From positions 153,743,915 through 153,807,914 of the forward strand of contig OZ010791.1 in assembly GCA_963932465.1 (NCBI GenBank): a stretch of 64,000 bases of DNA, in the 5' to 3' direction. Origin of the DNA: Maratus speciosus (taxonomy: Eukaryota; Arthropoda; Arachnida; Araneae; Salticidae). Numbering within the stretch: the stretch's first letter is position 1; each line of letters begins with the position of its first letter. A program made the position numbers and the translations under genes. Under the pieces are notes generated by a model. The model was not told where the DNA came from, searched no databases, and saw only the letters and a list, made by a program, of their open reading frames with translations. Positions 38,075-49,660 of this stretch are shown here, in pieces.

Positions 38075-38551
38075 TGTGATATGCCTTATTGTTAAGTCTG
38101 AAGCTTTTAATGAGCATGTGAAAAGCATCTTCAAAGTTTAGCCATATATGCATTGCTTGCTTTATAATTTGCACTCGCGACTTGAGTCAGTGATGACTGA
38201 TAACTATAAACAGTGCACTTCAAAGCAATAAATAAGTAGTGTTTTATATTTGAGCTAATACAACTCAAATCAATGAGTAATTTTGAAAATTTCCGAAGGT
38301 AGAAATGAGATTTTTGGTATACAGTTAGTTTTGACTGAGTTTCTGTCCCAGCCGCATTTTCGACGAAAATGATTGTTCGGGGAAACTCAAATTTTGAGCC
38401 AAAAACAAAATTGAATATTCGGTCAATGTCTAGTTATTATTATCAATTTGCAATCTATGAAAAATTTGTATGTCATAAAAATAATTCAAAAATCACACCT
38501 CTTTTAAACAGCCCACTTAAAAATTGTTGACTTTTATACGTGTAAAAGCTA

Positions 38552-39573
38552 CAGACCTGCCAACCTTTGAAAATGAGAAATCGTAGCACACAAAATTAAA
38601 ATTAATCTGGAGGTTGGTTGGTTGGTTTTTCGTGTTTCGCAGCCATCTTTTGATATTCGTAAAAGGAGTAAGGTTTCAGTCTTTCAACTCAATATAGTAA
38701 TTTTTTTCCTCAGAAATTTTTTCTTACGATTTTTAGAATTTCTTCTCATTTCACAGCGTTTTTTGACAATTGTAAAAGGAGCCTGGTTCCAATTTCTTAT
38801 CCTAGTGCAGTAAATTTTGATGAATTTCGCGATTTTTTTCCCGCGATCGTTTCAGGATATTCCCAAATTTTTCCCAATTGGGAAAATTCCTTTATTCTGC
38901 AAGAAAAAAAAAAAAAATGTGAACTTCCGAGAAATTTCAAAATATACTTGCAGAAGAATCATAGGTCTCTGGAAGAATTTACAGGGGGGAAATACTGCAC
39001 AACATTTTTCATTATGCAGGACTTTCCTTTTCGGTGCGCAAATCGTGCGATTTTGCACACTATTTCAAACCTTGCCCCTCAAAGAACACACCACTCCCTC
39101 CAGAGATTCTTAAAATGGCACCCCTGTTGGAAGGGAATGTACTATAGGAAGGGAATGTAGGAAGGGATGTACTATAGGAAGGGAATGTACTATAAATATT
39201 ACTGTACTATAAATATTTACAGAAACGCGATTCACTCGTGGTTAATATACATAAAGAGAGTTTTATGTTAAAAAGTTCGTTTTGTAACCCCGATTTTTTA
39301 TTTTTCCCCATGAGTATTTTTTAACGTCCGAATTTTTGGGCTAATGGCCAATTTTTTTTAACTTTCAGAAATGAATACTTTGAAATTTTGGAAATTTCGG
39401 AACAGAACTCCTGAAAAATATGCTGCGTGGGATAAAAATCGCAACTAGAAACAAAAAAATGCATTTGTGTTTTTTTGCAAAAAATTGTAGTTTAAGACCG
39501 ATTTTCGTAGCATCGTAGTTTATAGGTCCAAATCGTAGCAACTACGATTTTTTCGTAGCAGTTGGCAGGTCTG
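38552..39573. mobile_element. TIR element CAGACCTGCCAAC, 1,022 bp, 6-bp duplication
   Basis: Inverted termini CAGACCTGCCAAC and GTTGGCAGGTCTG are flanked by AAGCTA on each side (38,546-38,551 and 39,574-39,579). The motif CGTAGCA is repeated near both ends. Overlapping short open frames inside have no recognised transposase. A 6-bp duplication is unlike hAT (8 bp) and the superfamily is left open. Near the right part GGAAGGGAATGTACTATA is repeated. Confidence 0.8.
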
Positions 39574-39635
39574 AAGCTACAATAATTCTTCCATAAATTA
39601 CGGTGTAACCTGAATAGTAGAAAAGAATAAGGTAC

Positions 39636-39810
39636 CTATTTGAAAACGACTGCCTTTATGTTTTGGAGTGGGCTGCAGGGATAAGTTTTCATCATCAGAA
39701 ACACTGAGTCGGGGAGTTATTATTTTATCATAGCGAGAGAGAGGTGGAGCAACTTGTCCAGGTGCTGGACTTGGACATGAAGAAATATCATCTCGATCAT
39801 CTAATACACT
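39636..39810 (-). CDS. unc80: UNC80 homologue, exon E (linker region)
   Basis: The acceptor is TTTTATAG and the donor TAG|GTACCT on the minus strand. The 175 nt start in phase 0 and give 58 codons plus one base. The peptide is Ser/Pro/Asp-rich (DDRDDISSCPSPAPGQ, TPRLSVSDDENLSLQPTP) with no membrane segment, so it is probably a disordered, phosphorylatable linker. The end, SRFQI, joins exon F to give Phe-Gln-Ile-Ala-Asn-Trp-Ile-Lys-Arg, which corresponds to the LPIGNWLKR motif of vertebrate UNC80. That join is good evidence that the exon belongs here. A (TAA)n run lies just upstream of the acceptor, and a 1-kb transposon ends 57 bp past the donor. Confidence 0.87.
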
Positions 39811-40795
39811 CTATAAAATAAAATAATAATAATAATAATAATAAGTAGCATGATTATACATAATATTATTTTCATGCGCATGAATTCAAGCATCAAGATA
39901 AAAAATCTCTAAGATATGAATAATATGGGTGCTATGATATGAATTCACCCAGTTTAGTACAAAATAAATTTTACATTCACAAATCATTTTTGAAAGTAGC
40001 GGTTCTTAAACTGTTTTTCAAAAAAAATTTCCCATTTTTTCTTAACATTCAATTTTCAGTAAAAAACAACATAGGTCAAAATTAATATTTTAAATGTCAG
40101 CAATTTTAAGCAAAATCTAGTCAACTTGTGATATAGTGTCCTCCTTTAAAAGATTCCTCTTTCCTCCCCTCCATAGAGCACTGGCTGTAAATGTTTTGCA
40201 TTTCTAAATATTTTATAGAGAAGATTAATATACAATTTCATAAGTAAAGAAAGATATATATTGCATGTGCATATAATTTCCAGGTACATTTAGGCATTAT
40301 TTTGATCATTAAAATATTTTAGGTAGGGGTACTGAAACCACCTAAGTTATTTTACTGATCAAGTAAATTGTTTAAAAAAACCTTTAGATGGTAAATATAA
40401 ACAAAAAGTAAAGTCAACAAAGTGTATTAATAGTAAAGATGTGAAATTTTTAGAAATTTTAAGAGGGGGGGGGGGGGAATCTTTTCAGTTTTCTTTGCAG
40501 AAAATTGGAAATTTTGAAAAAAAAAAAATTATTTTTTACAAATAAAAGTTTTTTCAGGAAACAAAGTAATAAACCTTTTTTCAGGTTTATGCAGATAAGA
40601 AATATTTTCACTTTACATGAATAGTACATTACAAAATAAATAAAATAAAATAAATAAAACAAAATAAATGATTTTTACTGTTAAAAATTTAGCTTTTCAG
40701 TCTCAGAGTTCCCACAGAAGCTTTTCTTCCATAATTTATCTTGTTCTAGTAATGCATGATTCAATTGTTAAAATGATCATTTCAGTCTCCTTTTT

Positions 40796-41560
40796 AGGTG
40801 TGTTCGTAATTATATAAATACGTACCACTTAGAAATATATAGTCTGTCTGTCTGTCGATATAACAGTGCAAAAAATACCCAACCAAATGGTTTGAAATTT
40901 TAAATTGTTGCAGAATTTTGTCAAGTCATTTCAAATTTTATGAAGATGGTATGTATAGTTCAATTACAGGGACAGTCAAATGTATTCCGTTACATTACAG
41001 CAAATGGGGAAAAAAATGTTTCAATTGCATTTTGATGATGTTACAACGCTTTTGAAAATAATGAAATTGATATGCATTTATGAAGTGCATTAAAACATAC
41101 ATTCTGTAGAATATGTGGTGCAAAGAATATTTATTATTCATTTACAGGGCCACACAAAAAAATTCCATTACATAATGGTATAGGGTGGGAAATTGTTTGC
41201 GGTGTAATTTAATTATGTTAAACTATTTCACATATATTGAAATTGATATATGTTGTTGAGGTCTACTAAAGTTGCTTCCTGTATAATAGAAAGTGTATAG
41301 TATTTACAGGGACACAAAAAAGATTTCAGATACCATACTGTACCCGAAATACTGTATATCAGCGATGATTGGTGGAAGTGCATTTTTAGTTGTGATATGT
41401 GTTTTTAAGTTTAACCAAATTTTTTAATATTATGTTGTGTGTATAAATGCTGTAGATCATATACAGGGCTACACAAAAGAATTCGTAAGGGTTACTGAGT
41501 ATGAACGAAAATAACTTAAAGGTGATTTTAAATGAGTTATGCATTTTTACGCTGAGCTAC
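40796..41560. repeat. Diverged ACAGGG-type tandem repeats with an AGGTG(T/C)GTTCGTA end
   Basis: It starts AGGTGTGTTCGTAATTATAT, the terminus also found at 59,427 in reverse. A (GTCT)n run follows, then units each containing ACAGGGNCACACAAAAGAATTC-like cores near 40,966, 41,146, 41,308 and 41,465. The same units in reverse orientation fill 63,130-64,000. Confidence 0.6.
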
Positions 41561-42129
41561 ATTTAGAATAATAATAGACTGCAATTATTGTTAATAGTTT
41601 TGCTCAACAAAAGACTGAAATTTTATGTGGCTCCATTTTTCAGGACTTCAGCAGTTGGAGGTTACTTTCTCTATTTTTAAAGGATGTCACATATTTTCTT
41701 ATGACATTAGAGTTGAAGGGAGACTAAGGGCTAAAGAGAGTTTGCTTGGTTCCAACTATATTTTAGGGAATGGAGTAATAGTGGTTATGGTTAAATTTAT
41801 TATATCTAAAGGCAAGTCATTGAGTTTAAGTATATTAGGAGTTCTTGTCCTTTATAAAGTCAGCTGGTTTTCATGTAATTTTTGAGTGGTTGGTAACACT
41901 ATTTGCGAGATGGATCGCAGGTTTAGTGTTAGATTTTGGCTTAACTCATTTAGACGTTAAGCATTGTTGTAAAAACATTCCTTTGACTATATAGTGAAGT
42001 TAATGCAGAATGACTAATTAACTTGTTTAATGGGCATACATTAAAATTAAAGTTTAATATTGAAATTGTAGTGTTTTAGAGGTAAATTCTTATTTATCAT
42101 TTCTAAAACATATTTAAAGAGAGCAGAAA

Positions 42130-42366
42130 AATTAACAAAAACAAAGACTTTTAAAGATTTTAAGCTTTTTATATTCAGAAGAGGCAAAAGGGAGAAGGCA
42201 TAAATTTGGGAGCTGTGTGCAAGAAATTTAGAAGAGCTGGTGCAGCAAAGGGGGAGAAGTGGAAATTTTAAAAAGACAGGATAATTTAGATGATTGATTA
42301 TTTATTTTTTATTATTACAAAGTAAGAAAGCAGGGGAAAAAATTGAAGATTAAAGAATTTTGAATA
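42130..42366. repeat. G-rich repeat unit(s), left of the pogo-like insertion
   Basis: Same family as the array at 4 kb: ACTTTTAAAGATTTTAAGC, a purine/G-rich stretch, then GATGATTGATTATTTATTTT. The sequence is interrupted at TA (42,365-42,366) by the element below. Confidence 0.6.
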
Positions 42367-43281
42367 CAGTATAGTATCTGTTATCCAGATGCTTGTGACC
42401 TGAGATATTCTGGATAAGGGTTTTTTCCGTAATTCAGAACAGTTTACTATAAGTATTAAGAATTGCACAAAATAACGGTATGAAATGTATGAAATATGAA
42501 TAATATGTAAATACATAATTACAAATTTGATAATTTAATAAACTATTTAAACAAAATAAAAAACATTCTGAATTACAATTAAAATTTTAAAAAAAATTAC
42601 ATTAACATATAATACTTAGTTTCAAGACTTGAGAACAGAATCATTTGATTTGGAATTTTGGAATATTTTTATAGATTAATTGCTTACAGCATGTCTCTTG
42701 CACGAATCGCTCCCATATCCTGTATATTGACATGATTTGTGGTTCATGGATGTAGCTTACATTGGTAGCTTACACAGAGGTTGCTACATTATAAAAATTA
42801 GTTCTTCAGTTAAAATATCAGTAACTCATTTGAAATTTTTTCACTCACCTCATTCTGCTGGTCATCATCATCACTTCCATTAGACATATCTTCATTATGT
42901 CACAAATCTTATTGCCAGTCATCTAATGACTTACAGAAGTCTCACCATCAGCAATTAGACAACCTTCCACTGATTCTTGATCCAGCAATTGAACTTCTGA
43001 ACATGAAATGCCTTTAGCTTAATCCAGCAGATCTGTTATAATTTCCTTCTTCTTGGAAATTTTAAAGTCTTCAACTTCAGGCTTATTCACACCATAGAAA
43101 AACATTGCAGATGACCACAAATTGTATCACTCATGGATGAGTGTATATCTGTCTACTGTATCCCATGTTTGACATAAAATACATCTTTAGTTTTTACATT
43201 TTTGAAATGAAATAAATAATTTTTCGGCTATCATTTTGCATTCTGGTTTTCGGAGCATTCCGGATAATGGGTCTCATACTG
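42367..43281 (-). mobile_element. Pogo/Tigger-like DNA transposon relic
   Basis: The inverted ends are CAGTATAGTATCTGTTATCC and CAGTATGAGACCCATTATCC, flanked by TA at 42,365-42,366 and 43,282-43,283. The flanks join into one G-rich repeat unit when the element is removed. The minus strand has decayed coding sequence at about 42,860-43,100 (for example EVQLLDQESVEGCLIADGE) resembling the acidic C-terminus of pogo-type transposases, with several stops. Confidence 0.8.
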
Positions 43282-43480
43282 TATTTTAACTTTTGCATGC
43301 TCAGTGATTGTTGGATGAGAGAACAGCAAAATTGTGGTGATTTTAGAAGGAGGGGGATTTAAATGATTAATTAGTTATTACTACAGTAAATAAAACAAAA
43401 AAAGTGTCTTTAAAATTGTAAAAAAATTAAAGATTTTTGACTTTCTGTGCTGTGGGAATGCAAAGAAAGATTTTCAGGAA
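43282..43480. repeat. G-rich repeat unit, right of the pogo-like insertion
   Basis: The repeat continues with TTTTAACTTTTGCATGCTCA, a GGAGGGGG tract and AATGATTAATTAGTTATTA. Confidence 0.6.
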
Positions 43481-43716
43481 GATATTTCGGAGAACTTTTT
43501 TTTTTTAAACTGGAAATCTGACAAGATGCAGAAGATTCTCACCAAAAACAGAGTTATGTAAATAGTATTGTATGATTGAAAATGCACACACACACAAAAA
43601 TAATTCAGCTTTCACAATTTTTGTAATTTCAGCCATTAATTTCAATGACAAATGAAGCACTTTATCATAATTTGGCACAATGATTTGTCAGTGAGAGCCC
43701 TAGTTCCAACTTATAT

Positions 43717-44615
43717 GGGTCATTCTTCAAAAAGTGTAACATTTCTGTCACATGCATTTTAAAGTAAAATTTTTAAAGAAGTATTCATTTAACTATATTT
43801 TTTAATTGCAATACAATTATGTCTATTTATATCAGTACCCACCTTTCTTATAATAATTTTTAATTTATTATTTTTTTGGGGTCACAGTATGTGATTTCTC
43901 ACCTCCGTGGCATGTCACACACGTTGTGTGACTGTTAATGTTGTTTAATAACTTGTTTAATTTTAAAAATATATTTACATATTTATTATTCCTTCCACAA
44001 GTGTCTCAAATACTAAATATTTAAGCATATTTAAAATTTTTATATTGTGATTTAGTTTGTCTCAGTAGAACAATTAATTCTGTCACACAATAAATTCTCA
44101 CCTCCATTACCCAAACTTAAAATGCCATTTTCACTGATAGATGGCAGTACTGGCATCACATTTTATTTCCTATGATACAAGTCATCCATCTTGTTTACTT
44201 ACAGCTATAAAGAAGTTCTGGGTTTTTAGTTGAGAAAAAAGAAGATAGATTTTGTTTTTAAGAATCAAATGTGGTTATTGAGAACTCTCACCTCCGTGAA
44301 CTTGAAGTTCAGGTATGTAAAACAATGTAAAAATACAAGTTTGCCTGTTTTAATATGCTTAACATGTGCAAATTGTAATACCAAAAAAATAAATTTCTTT
44401 TCTTGAAAAAAAAGTATACATTAAATCTACTTTTATAGAAGATTCCACACCTCCATGAATTAATGAGTAAACTAATTAAAATTAAGTAGGACCATTGTTC
44501 ATGGTTACTTCTAGTAAGTAAAAGTTTGATGTAAAAATGAAAAAAAAGGGAAATGCAAGGTTTTGAAATTGAAAAATATTTTTGTTGAAAAGATACACTT
44601 TCTGGAGAATGACCC
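43717..44615. mobile_element. TIR element GGGTCATTC, 899 bp
   Basis: The left end GGGTCATTCTTCAAAAAGTG is inverted at the right as GGGTCATTCTCCAGAAAGTG. ATAT flanks both sides (43,713-43,716 and 44,616-44,619), consistent with a 4-bp duplication, so a Sola-type element is possible but not shown. The motif CTCACCTCCGTG or close variants recurs four times inside (near 43,900, 44,097, 44,287 and 44,445). Confidence 0.75.
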
Positions 44616-44682
44616 ATATATGTCTAAAATTATTTAACTTTTTTTTAATACTACACAAAATAAGAATTTTAATATCAATTAC

Positions 44683-44827
44683 CTGTGCACTTGGAGCTTT
44701 GCGCACACCTCTCTTTTTAAAGAAAGATTTCCTGGTACTTTTACTCAGAGCAGTTTCATCCACAACAAAAACCGTTGGTGAATAAATTGGATCTCGATAA
44801 TCTTCATGATCCACAGATTTTGTATGC
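44683..44827 (-). CDS. unc80: UNC80 homologue, exon D (linker region)
   Basis: The exon lies between a TTTAACAG acceptor and a CAG|GTAATT donor. One base completes the Arg codon from exon C, then 48 codons end in phase 0. The peptide is polar, with the acidic stretch VDHEDYRDP and a basic segment KSTRKSFFKKRGVRKAP. This matches in character the Lys/Arg/Ser-rich variable linker of UNC80, where vertebrates have a similar FWRKMFKS-type motif. Identity here rests mainly on perfect phase agreement with exons C and E and on position. The exon begins only 68 bp past the right end of a 0.9-kb TIR transposon (43,717-44,615), so that insertion sits just inside the downstream intron. Confidence 0.85.
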
Positions 44828-45015
44828 CTGTTAAATTACAAGAAATATTATAGCTCTTATGAATTACAAAACTATTTGAAATTATCTGGTTATGATGATA
44901 ATGAATAACTATAAAAGTAATAATAATATTATATTTGAAAGATTTCAGATCAATGTGCCTAAATACAGAGAAACTTCTATAATGGGTGCTCCTAAATAGC
45001 AGACTATTGAGTGAT

Positions 45016-45069
45016 CAATTCTACTATCCCCAATATCTATATATGTGAATATTGGGGATAGTAGAATTG
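45016..45069. repeat. Perfect hairpin, 21-bp arms
   Basis: CAATTCTACTATCCCCAATA plus T is followed after 12 nt by its exact inverse. The surrounding sequence (TATAATGGGTGCTCC left, GGACACCCCTGAACAG right) suggests a larger decayed inverted-repeat element. Confidence 0.85.
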
Positions 45070-45472
45070 GAGTTCATGTGTATGACTGAATAGTGGACAC
45101 CCCTGAACAGTAGAAAAATTTTGCAGTCTTAAGGTGTCAGGTTTTAATGTATATCATAAAACAGAAAAAAAAAATTAATTGCAAATGATGTTTTTGGAAC
45201 ATCATTTATTTATTTATTTATATTTTTTTAAGCTACTAGTATTTGCTGACTATTCACATTATTTTTTTCACAAAATTATAATGCATATACAAAAATTTAA
45301 TAATTGATTTTTTTTTTTTTCAGATAGAAGTGATAGTTTAAGCTAATGTAAATAAAATTTTGCTAATGATATGAACTCACCTAATTAGCTAGATAACAAT
45401 GTAAAATTTATAGCATGATTCCTGTATTTCATATAAACTAATTACAACTACTCCCCTTTGTCCTAGCATTGT

Positions 45473-47368
45473 GGGGCCGTTCAAGTATTACATAAGCAGT
45501 AAGCGAGGGAGGAGGACCAGTTGTCTGCTTATTTTTTGCTGACAAGGAGGAGAAAGGGGTCAAGAGAATTTTTATGTAAGAATTACATAATGAAGCAACT
45601 ATAGTTTAACAACAAAAAGCAAAAGAGCATGATTAGGATGAGTATCCTGCGGATGTTGAACTACTTGAGGAAAAAGATATGGAGTAAACAAGGACTGGAA
45701 ACGAGGAACATTCCAGCCCACTACATTGAAAACATAATAATAGACAATGCAGAAACATGGATTCAAAGATCTTGGACAACAGACCAGAAATGTGAACGCC
45801 AAATTCATAATATTCCTATGATTCTTGTTAAAATTTTTAGTTATGTGCCTAAATAAGTAAGGATCTGTTGTATTTCTTAAAGTTTTTTTGTTGTTGTTGT
45901 TCAATTTGATAAATAATAATATATTAAAAACTATTTTGCATTCTGTGAATTGTTTAATGCAATAAGTAACAACATATTAAACCGATTTTGCTTTCCTTCG
46001 ATACCACAACCCCTATATGTCTATCTATATTATAAAGGACAAACATATCTGTGCATAACGCATACGTCATTCTGCGAATGGCAACACTTTAAATTTGAAA
46101 TGAAATTTCGCTTTTGCAATTTTCGCTACTGCAAATTTTTAAATTTCTAAACATCCCACATTTTAAATGTTTACACCGTCGTACGCAGAAAAAAATGCAC
46201 TTTTAAATGCAATTTGTTTGAAAGCTGTATCTCAATTTATTTTTGAGATATTAATTTTTTTATAGTTTTTAATACCAATTTTCTAATCATGGCAACTGAA
46301 GTACTTCATTTTGCTATTAAAAGTGGATTAGTTATCTTTATTGATTATATTCTTACTGATGCCATTTTCTCATTACAATTAAAAATATATTTTTAAAAAT
46401 TTGAACAGAAAATGACGTTACGCTTTAAAAAATACACAATTTCCCTGATGATGCTGTTATATTTCACTATTTTTTCATTTCGCTGATATTGAGTTTGAGT
46501 CAATAGGCAAAATATTTCAGTGACTGAAAATGACGTCATATTTAAAAGTAAACGATAATTTTATTTGATAAAACGAGATATTTCCCCTTGAATACGTCTA
46601 AAAGTTATAAATTTCTGGAATTTTTACGTGCAGGTACAGAGATTATACTAAGAACTCAAATCACGAGGGGAATTTTTAACATGAAAAGTTGTAATAGTTG
46701 ACAAACCTGACTTCAAGCTTGAAAATATATTTATTAGTAACCTATTGCGCATTAAAATGTTTTTAAATGGTTAATATGGATGTGAAACGTGGAAAATCAC
46801 TTGATTTGGTTTAGATGTAAAGGCAGAAAAATTATATGATTATGTCAAGGTGAAATCATTTTTGCGGATTTTTCATTCCGTAATACCAAGCATCAATTAA
46901 TAACTTAATCAAAATTACTTATCTTAATTATGTTTTGCTGATGAATTAAGTTTAATTTTTCAATAATTTTAACAGTTGAAGTTTATGAAAAAAGTATTTT
47001 GTTAATCTTAGGTTAAAATATGTCTTTGGAGAGTTAAATTAACAAGTGTAAGATGGATTTTTTATTCTAATTATTGCTGTTGATGTATTATAAATTTGAT
47101 GCAACAATTCCTTTGTAAACATTTTCTTTCGTCGAAATTCGGCGGGTTACACCTCGTTTATGTAAATTTGCTGGATTAATAATGTAATTTATCGCTAACT
47201 GTAATTTTTTATGGCAAACAGTGTTGATGTTTGAACGTCATAAAATCTTATGTAAGCAAAGGGGGGGGGGGGGGGGTAGCATTTGCTTATTTTTCCTTCC
47301 AAAGGGAGTGGGGGGTGGATGGGTACAAAATGGCTAAAAATATGCTTACGTAATACTTGAACGGCCCC
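45473..47368. mobile_element. TIR element GGGGCCGTTCAAGTATTAC, about 1.9 kb
   Basis: Both ends read inward as GGGGCCGTTCAAGTATTAC, then (A/G)TAAGCA: 26 bp with one mismatch. A G-rich run lies just inside each end. GT flanks both sides (45,471-45,472 and 47,369-47,370), consistent with a 2-bp duplication. No intact transposase; short open frames at 45,599-45,904 are unassigned. At 46,019 a TCTATCTATATTATAAAGGA motif resembles the terminus of another dispersed element and may mark a nested insertion. Confidence 0.75.
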
Positions 47369-48697
47369 GTGAGTAAAATTTTATCATTGTCTCAAAAAGA
47401 AGTCAACAGACATGTAATTATCAATTCATTATATTCATTAATTATTCTCAATTTTTAATTTTGATTATCTGATTTTTCCCGAAAACACAAAAAAAATTCC
47501 AAATTTAATCTAAAAAATATCTATGATTCTCCAATCTAAGTTACATTTCCATCAAATCACGGTGATGTTCTGGCCAGCAATGTCCCATTTTATAAACAGA
47601 ATTCTTATATAGTTCCTTTTTTTCTTCATTTCATGGATACTGCGCGAATCTAAGCTCAAAATTTCGTGAAATCTGTTTATGAAAAGACAGAAGTTAAGTC
47701 TGGGCAGTTCCAACAACTGTGCTGCCAGTACTTCTTACATTTTTTGCTGATGTATTTATTTATTTTTGTTAAGAGTACAATGCCTCTATAAGGGATAACT
47801 TCTAAAGAGTATCAAATTTTAATCAAGTATTTTGCATATTGCGTCCCCTTTTTCTTACTCTGCTATATGGTTGTCCAACCTTGTTTCAGCAATGACACAA
47901 TCTCTGTTCAGAAAAATATTGCTGAAGAGGGATGCCATATAAGAGCCTCAAGAAAAGTTAAAACTTCTCAAAAAGATTCATTTTGCAGCAAAATTGTGAG
48001 CTAACACAAAATTTCTCTTAATATTTTTCAATTTCTAAGAAAATTGTATCCAGATCTTTTTAAAAGATAGTAATAGAACAATAGCTTGATAAAATATGTC
48101 CAATACTTGCATTGAATCAATCACACTATTCTGAGAGCATTCTACATCGATTATTCTGATTTTTTTCCTATTTTAATTTGTTTAATACTTTTTTTTTTTA
48201 CACCAAAGGCAGCATTTTGAAGAGCATAGTACGAAGTTTGAAGTTGTGTTTAAAGAGCAGAGAGTACATTCTTTAATTTGGTGTATTTGGCTTTTTCATA
48301 TTTTAGTTAGTTCAGTAGATGCAAAGTACGGAAAACAGTGGGAAAAAAAACGAATATTTTTTTTAAAGGTTAATGTTCATTTTTTTTTCTTAATGGATTG
48401 GGGTTTTTTTAATGTAAAAGTATGAAATTTAGGAATGTCCATTCTGTTCTCATATTTCTGATGTGCGTTTAAGGAAAATGGCAAAAAAAAAGTCGATATT
48501 GCACTTTCCTTCTTCTGTGCTCATAGGTTTTAGAAAGTTAGAAACTAAACATGCACACACACCTTCATCAATTTGCATAAAAAATAATGCTTTTTTGATG
48601 AGTTTTTTATTAATATTTTGGATTATCAAAAGATGAAAAATCTAAGCCCCAGGTTCATTAGGACCTGCTTGGACTATCCTCATTCAAATTTTCAGAG

Positions 48698-48904
48698 CAG
48701 TGTTGAATTCAGATGCTTTTCTCTGGGAGGGATTTCTGTGGCTCTGGGGGGGGGGGGGGGATTATAGGGTTCGCAGGGGAGAAGGCGGGGGTTGCACTTT
48801 TTGGCCATTGAAAACACAAAATCTCACATCTTCTGGGGGGGGGGGGCAACTCATTACTCCGGAGGGGAATGTCCCCCCCGGGCCACTACCTGAAATCAAC
48901 ACTG
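48698..48904. mobile_element. hAT MITE, 207 bp, perfect 8-bp duplication
   Basis: Ends CAGTGTTGAATTCAG and inverted CAGTGTTGATTTCAG. TTTCAGAG flanks both sides (48,690-48,697 and 48,905-48,912). The interior is G-rich with two runs of about 14 G on the plus strand. Confidence 0.9.
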
Positions 48905-49279
48905 TTTCAGAGTTCTAAGCGCAGTAGATATCGATAGCCATTGCAGACACACGGACAAACTCTTTTCTTTTATTAGTATAGATTATGGAAGATTGAAAGA
49001 TATTATTACAAGCAGTGGTGATCTCCTACAATCAGGTTGCCATTCATTTCCCTTTGACTAAGAAATCTTTAGATTATCAAAGCCGCATCCACTACTGTCA
49101 CAACATCTGAAGGCTGTTTTCTTGATTGATTAAGAAAGATCAATTATGCATTTAAAAAGCAGCTTGTATAAAATGGTTAAGTAAAATGTCAATGTCTCTT
49201 GGACTTTTATAATATCTAGAAGAAAAGGTTTTTTTTATTTGTGCTAAAAGAAAATAGCTTTAAATATATATTTTAATAC

Positions 49280-49660
49280 AATTCTCAAAAAATATCCCCC
49301 CCCCCCCTCCTTCAACAACGAGAAATTTTCTGAGTCATTTTTAAACATTAGAAATGTAATCAAATATTTTTTTTTTTTCCAATAAATGAATTTACACCTT
49401 GAGTTATAAGCGATTGTTTTCTCAAAATAGCAGAATTTTTCCTTTCATGTTCTGCTGCATTCAGAAATTCGGTTAAAACTAGCAACCTTGGCAGCATTTT
49501 CAGAAAAATCTTCTGGTCTTTGAAAAACAAAAAAACAGTTTGATTACATAGTTTCCTCAAAAGAGTATGTGCCAATTTGATATGTTTGTAAACAAAATGA
49601 ACTTTAAAATGCGTCAGAAGTATCCAGCTTGGATGTGAGAACAGCCTTAAATGTGACATA
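49280..49660. repeat. Dispersed repeat, copy 1
   Basis: It aligns by eye with 53,480-53,910: CCTTCAACAACGAGAAATTT against CCTCAACAGTTCGAAATTTT, then shared GATTGTTTTCTCA, GGCAGCATTTT, ATAGTTTC and CAATTTGAT-like stretches. Strongly diverged; class unknown. Confidence 0.5.

Larger units (their letters stand above)
36212..39635 (-). other. unc80 intron between exons E and F
   Basis: A 3.4-kb intron with a 115-bp inverted-repeat element at 37,960-38,074 and a 1-kb TIR element at 38,552-39,573. 36,330-37,900 is AT-rich without a recognisable feature. Confidence 0.7.
39811..44682 (-). other. unc80 intron between exons D and E
   Basis: A 4.9-kb intron carrying a block of diverged ACAGGG-type tandem repeats (40,796-41,560), units of the G-rich repeat (42,130-42,366 and 43,282-43,480) split by a pogo-like element, and a GGGTCATTC-TIR element that ends 67 bp from exon D. 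39,860-40,790 is AT-rich with poly-G and poly-A runs near 40,466 and 40,520. Confidence 0.7.

Noticed and set aside
41625..41885. Open frame of 86 codons on the plus strand
   Set aside because: Hydrophobic translation of AT-rich intron sequence; no motif, no splice context, antisense to unc80.
44309..44814. Open frames overlapping exon D on the minus strand as an independent gene
   Set aside because: The part upstream of 44,683 is intron and transposon; only 44,683-44,827 has splice borders and phase agreement.
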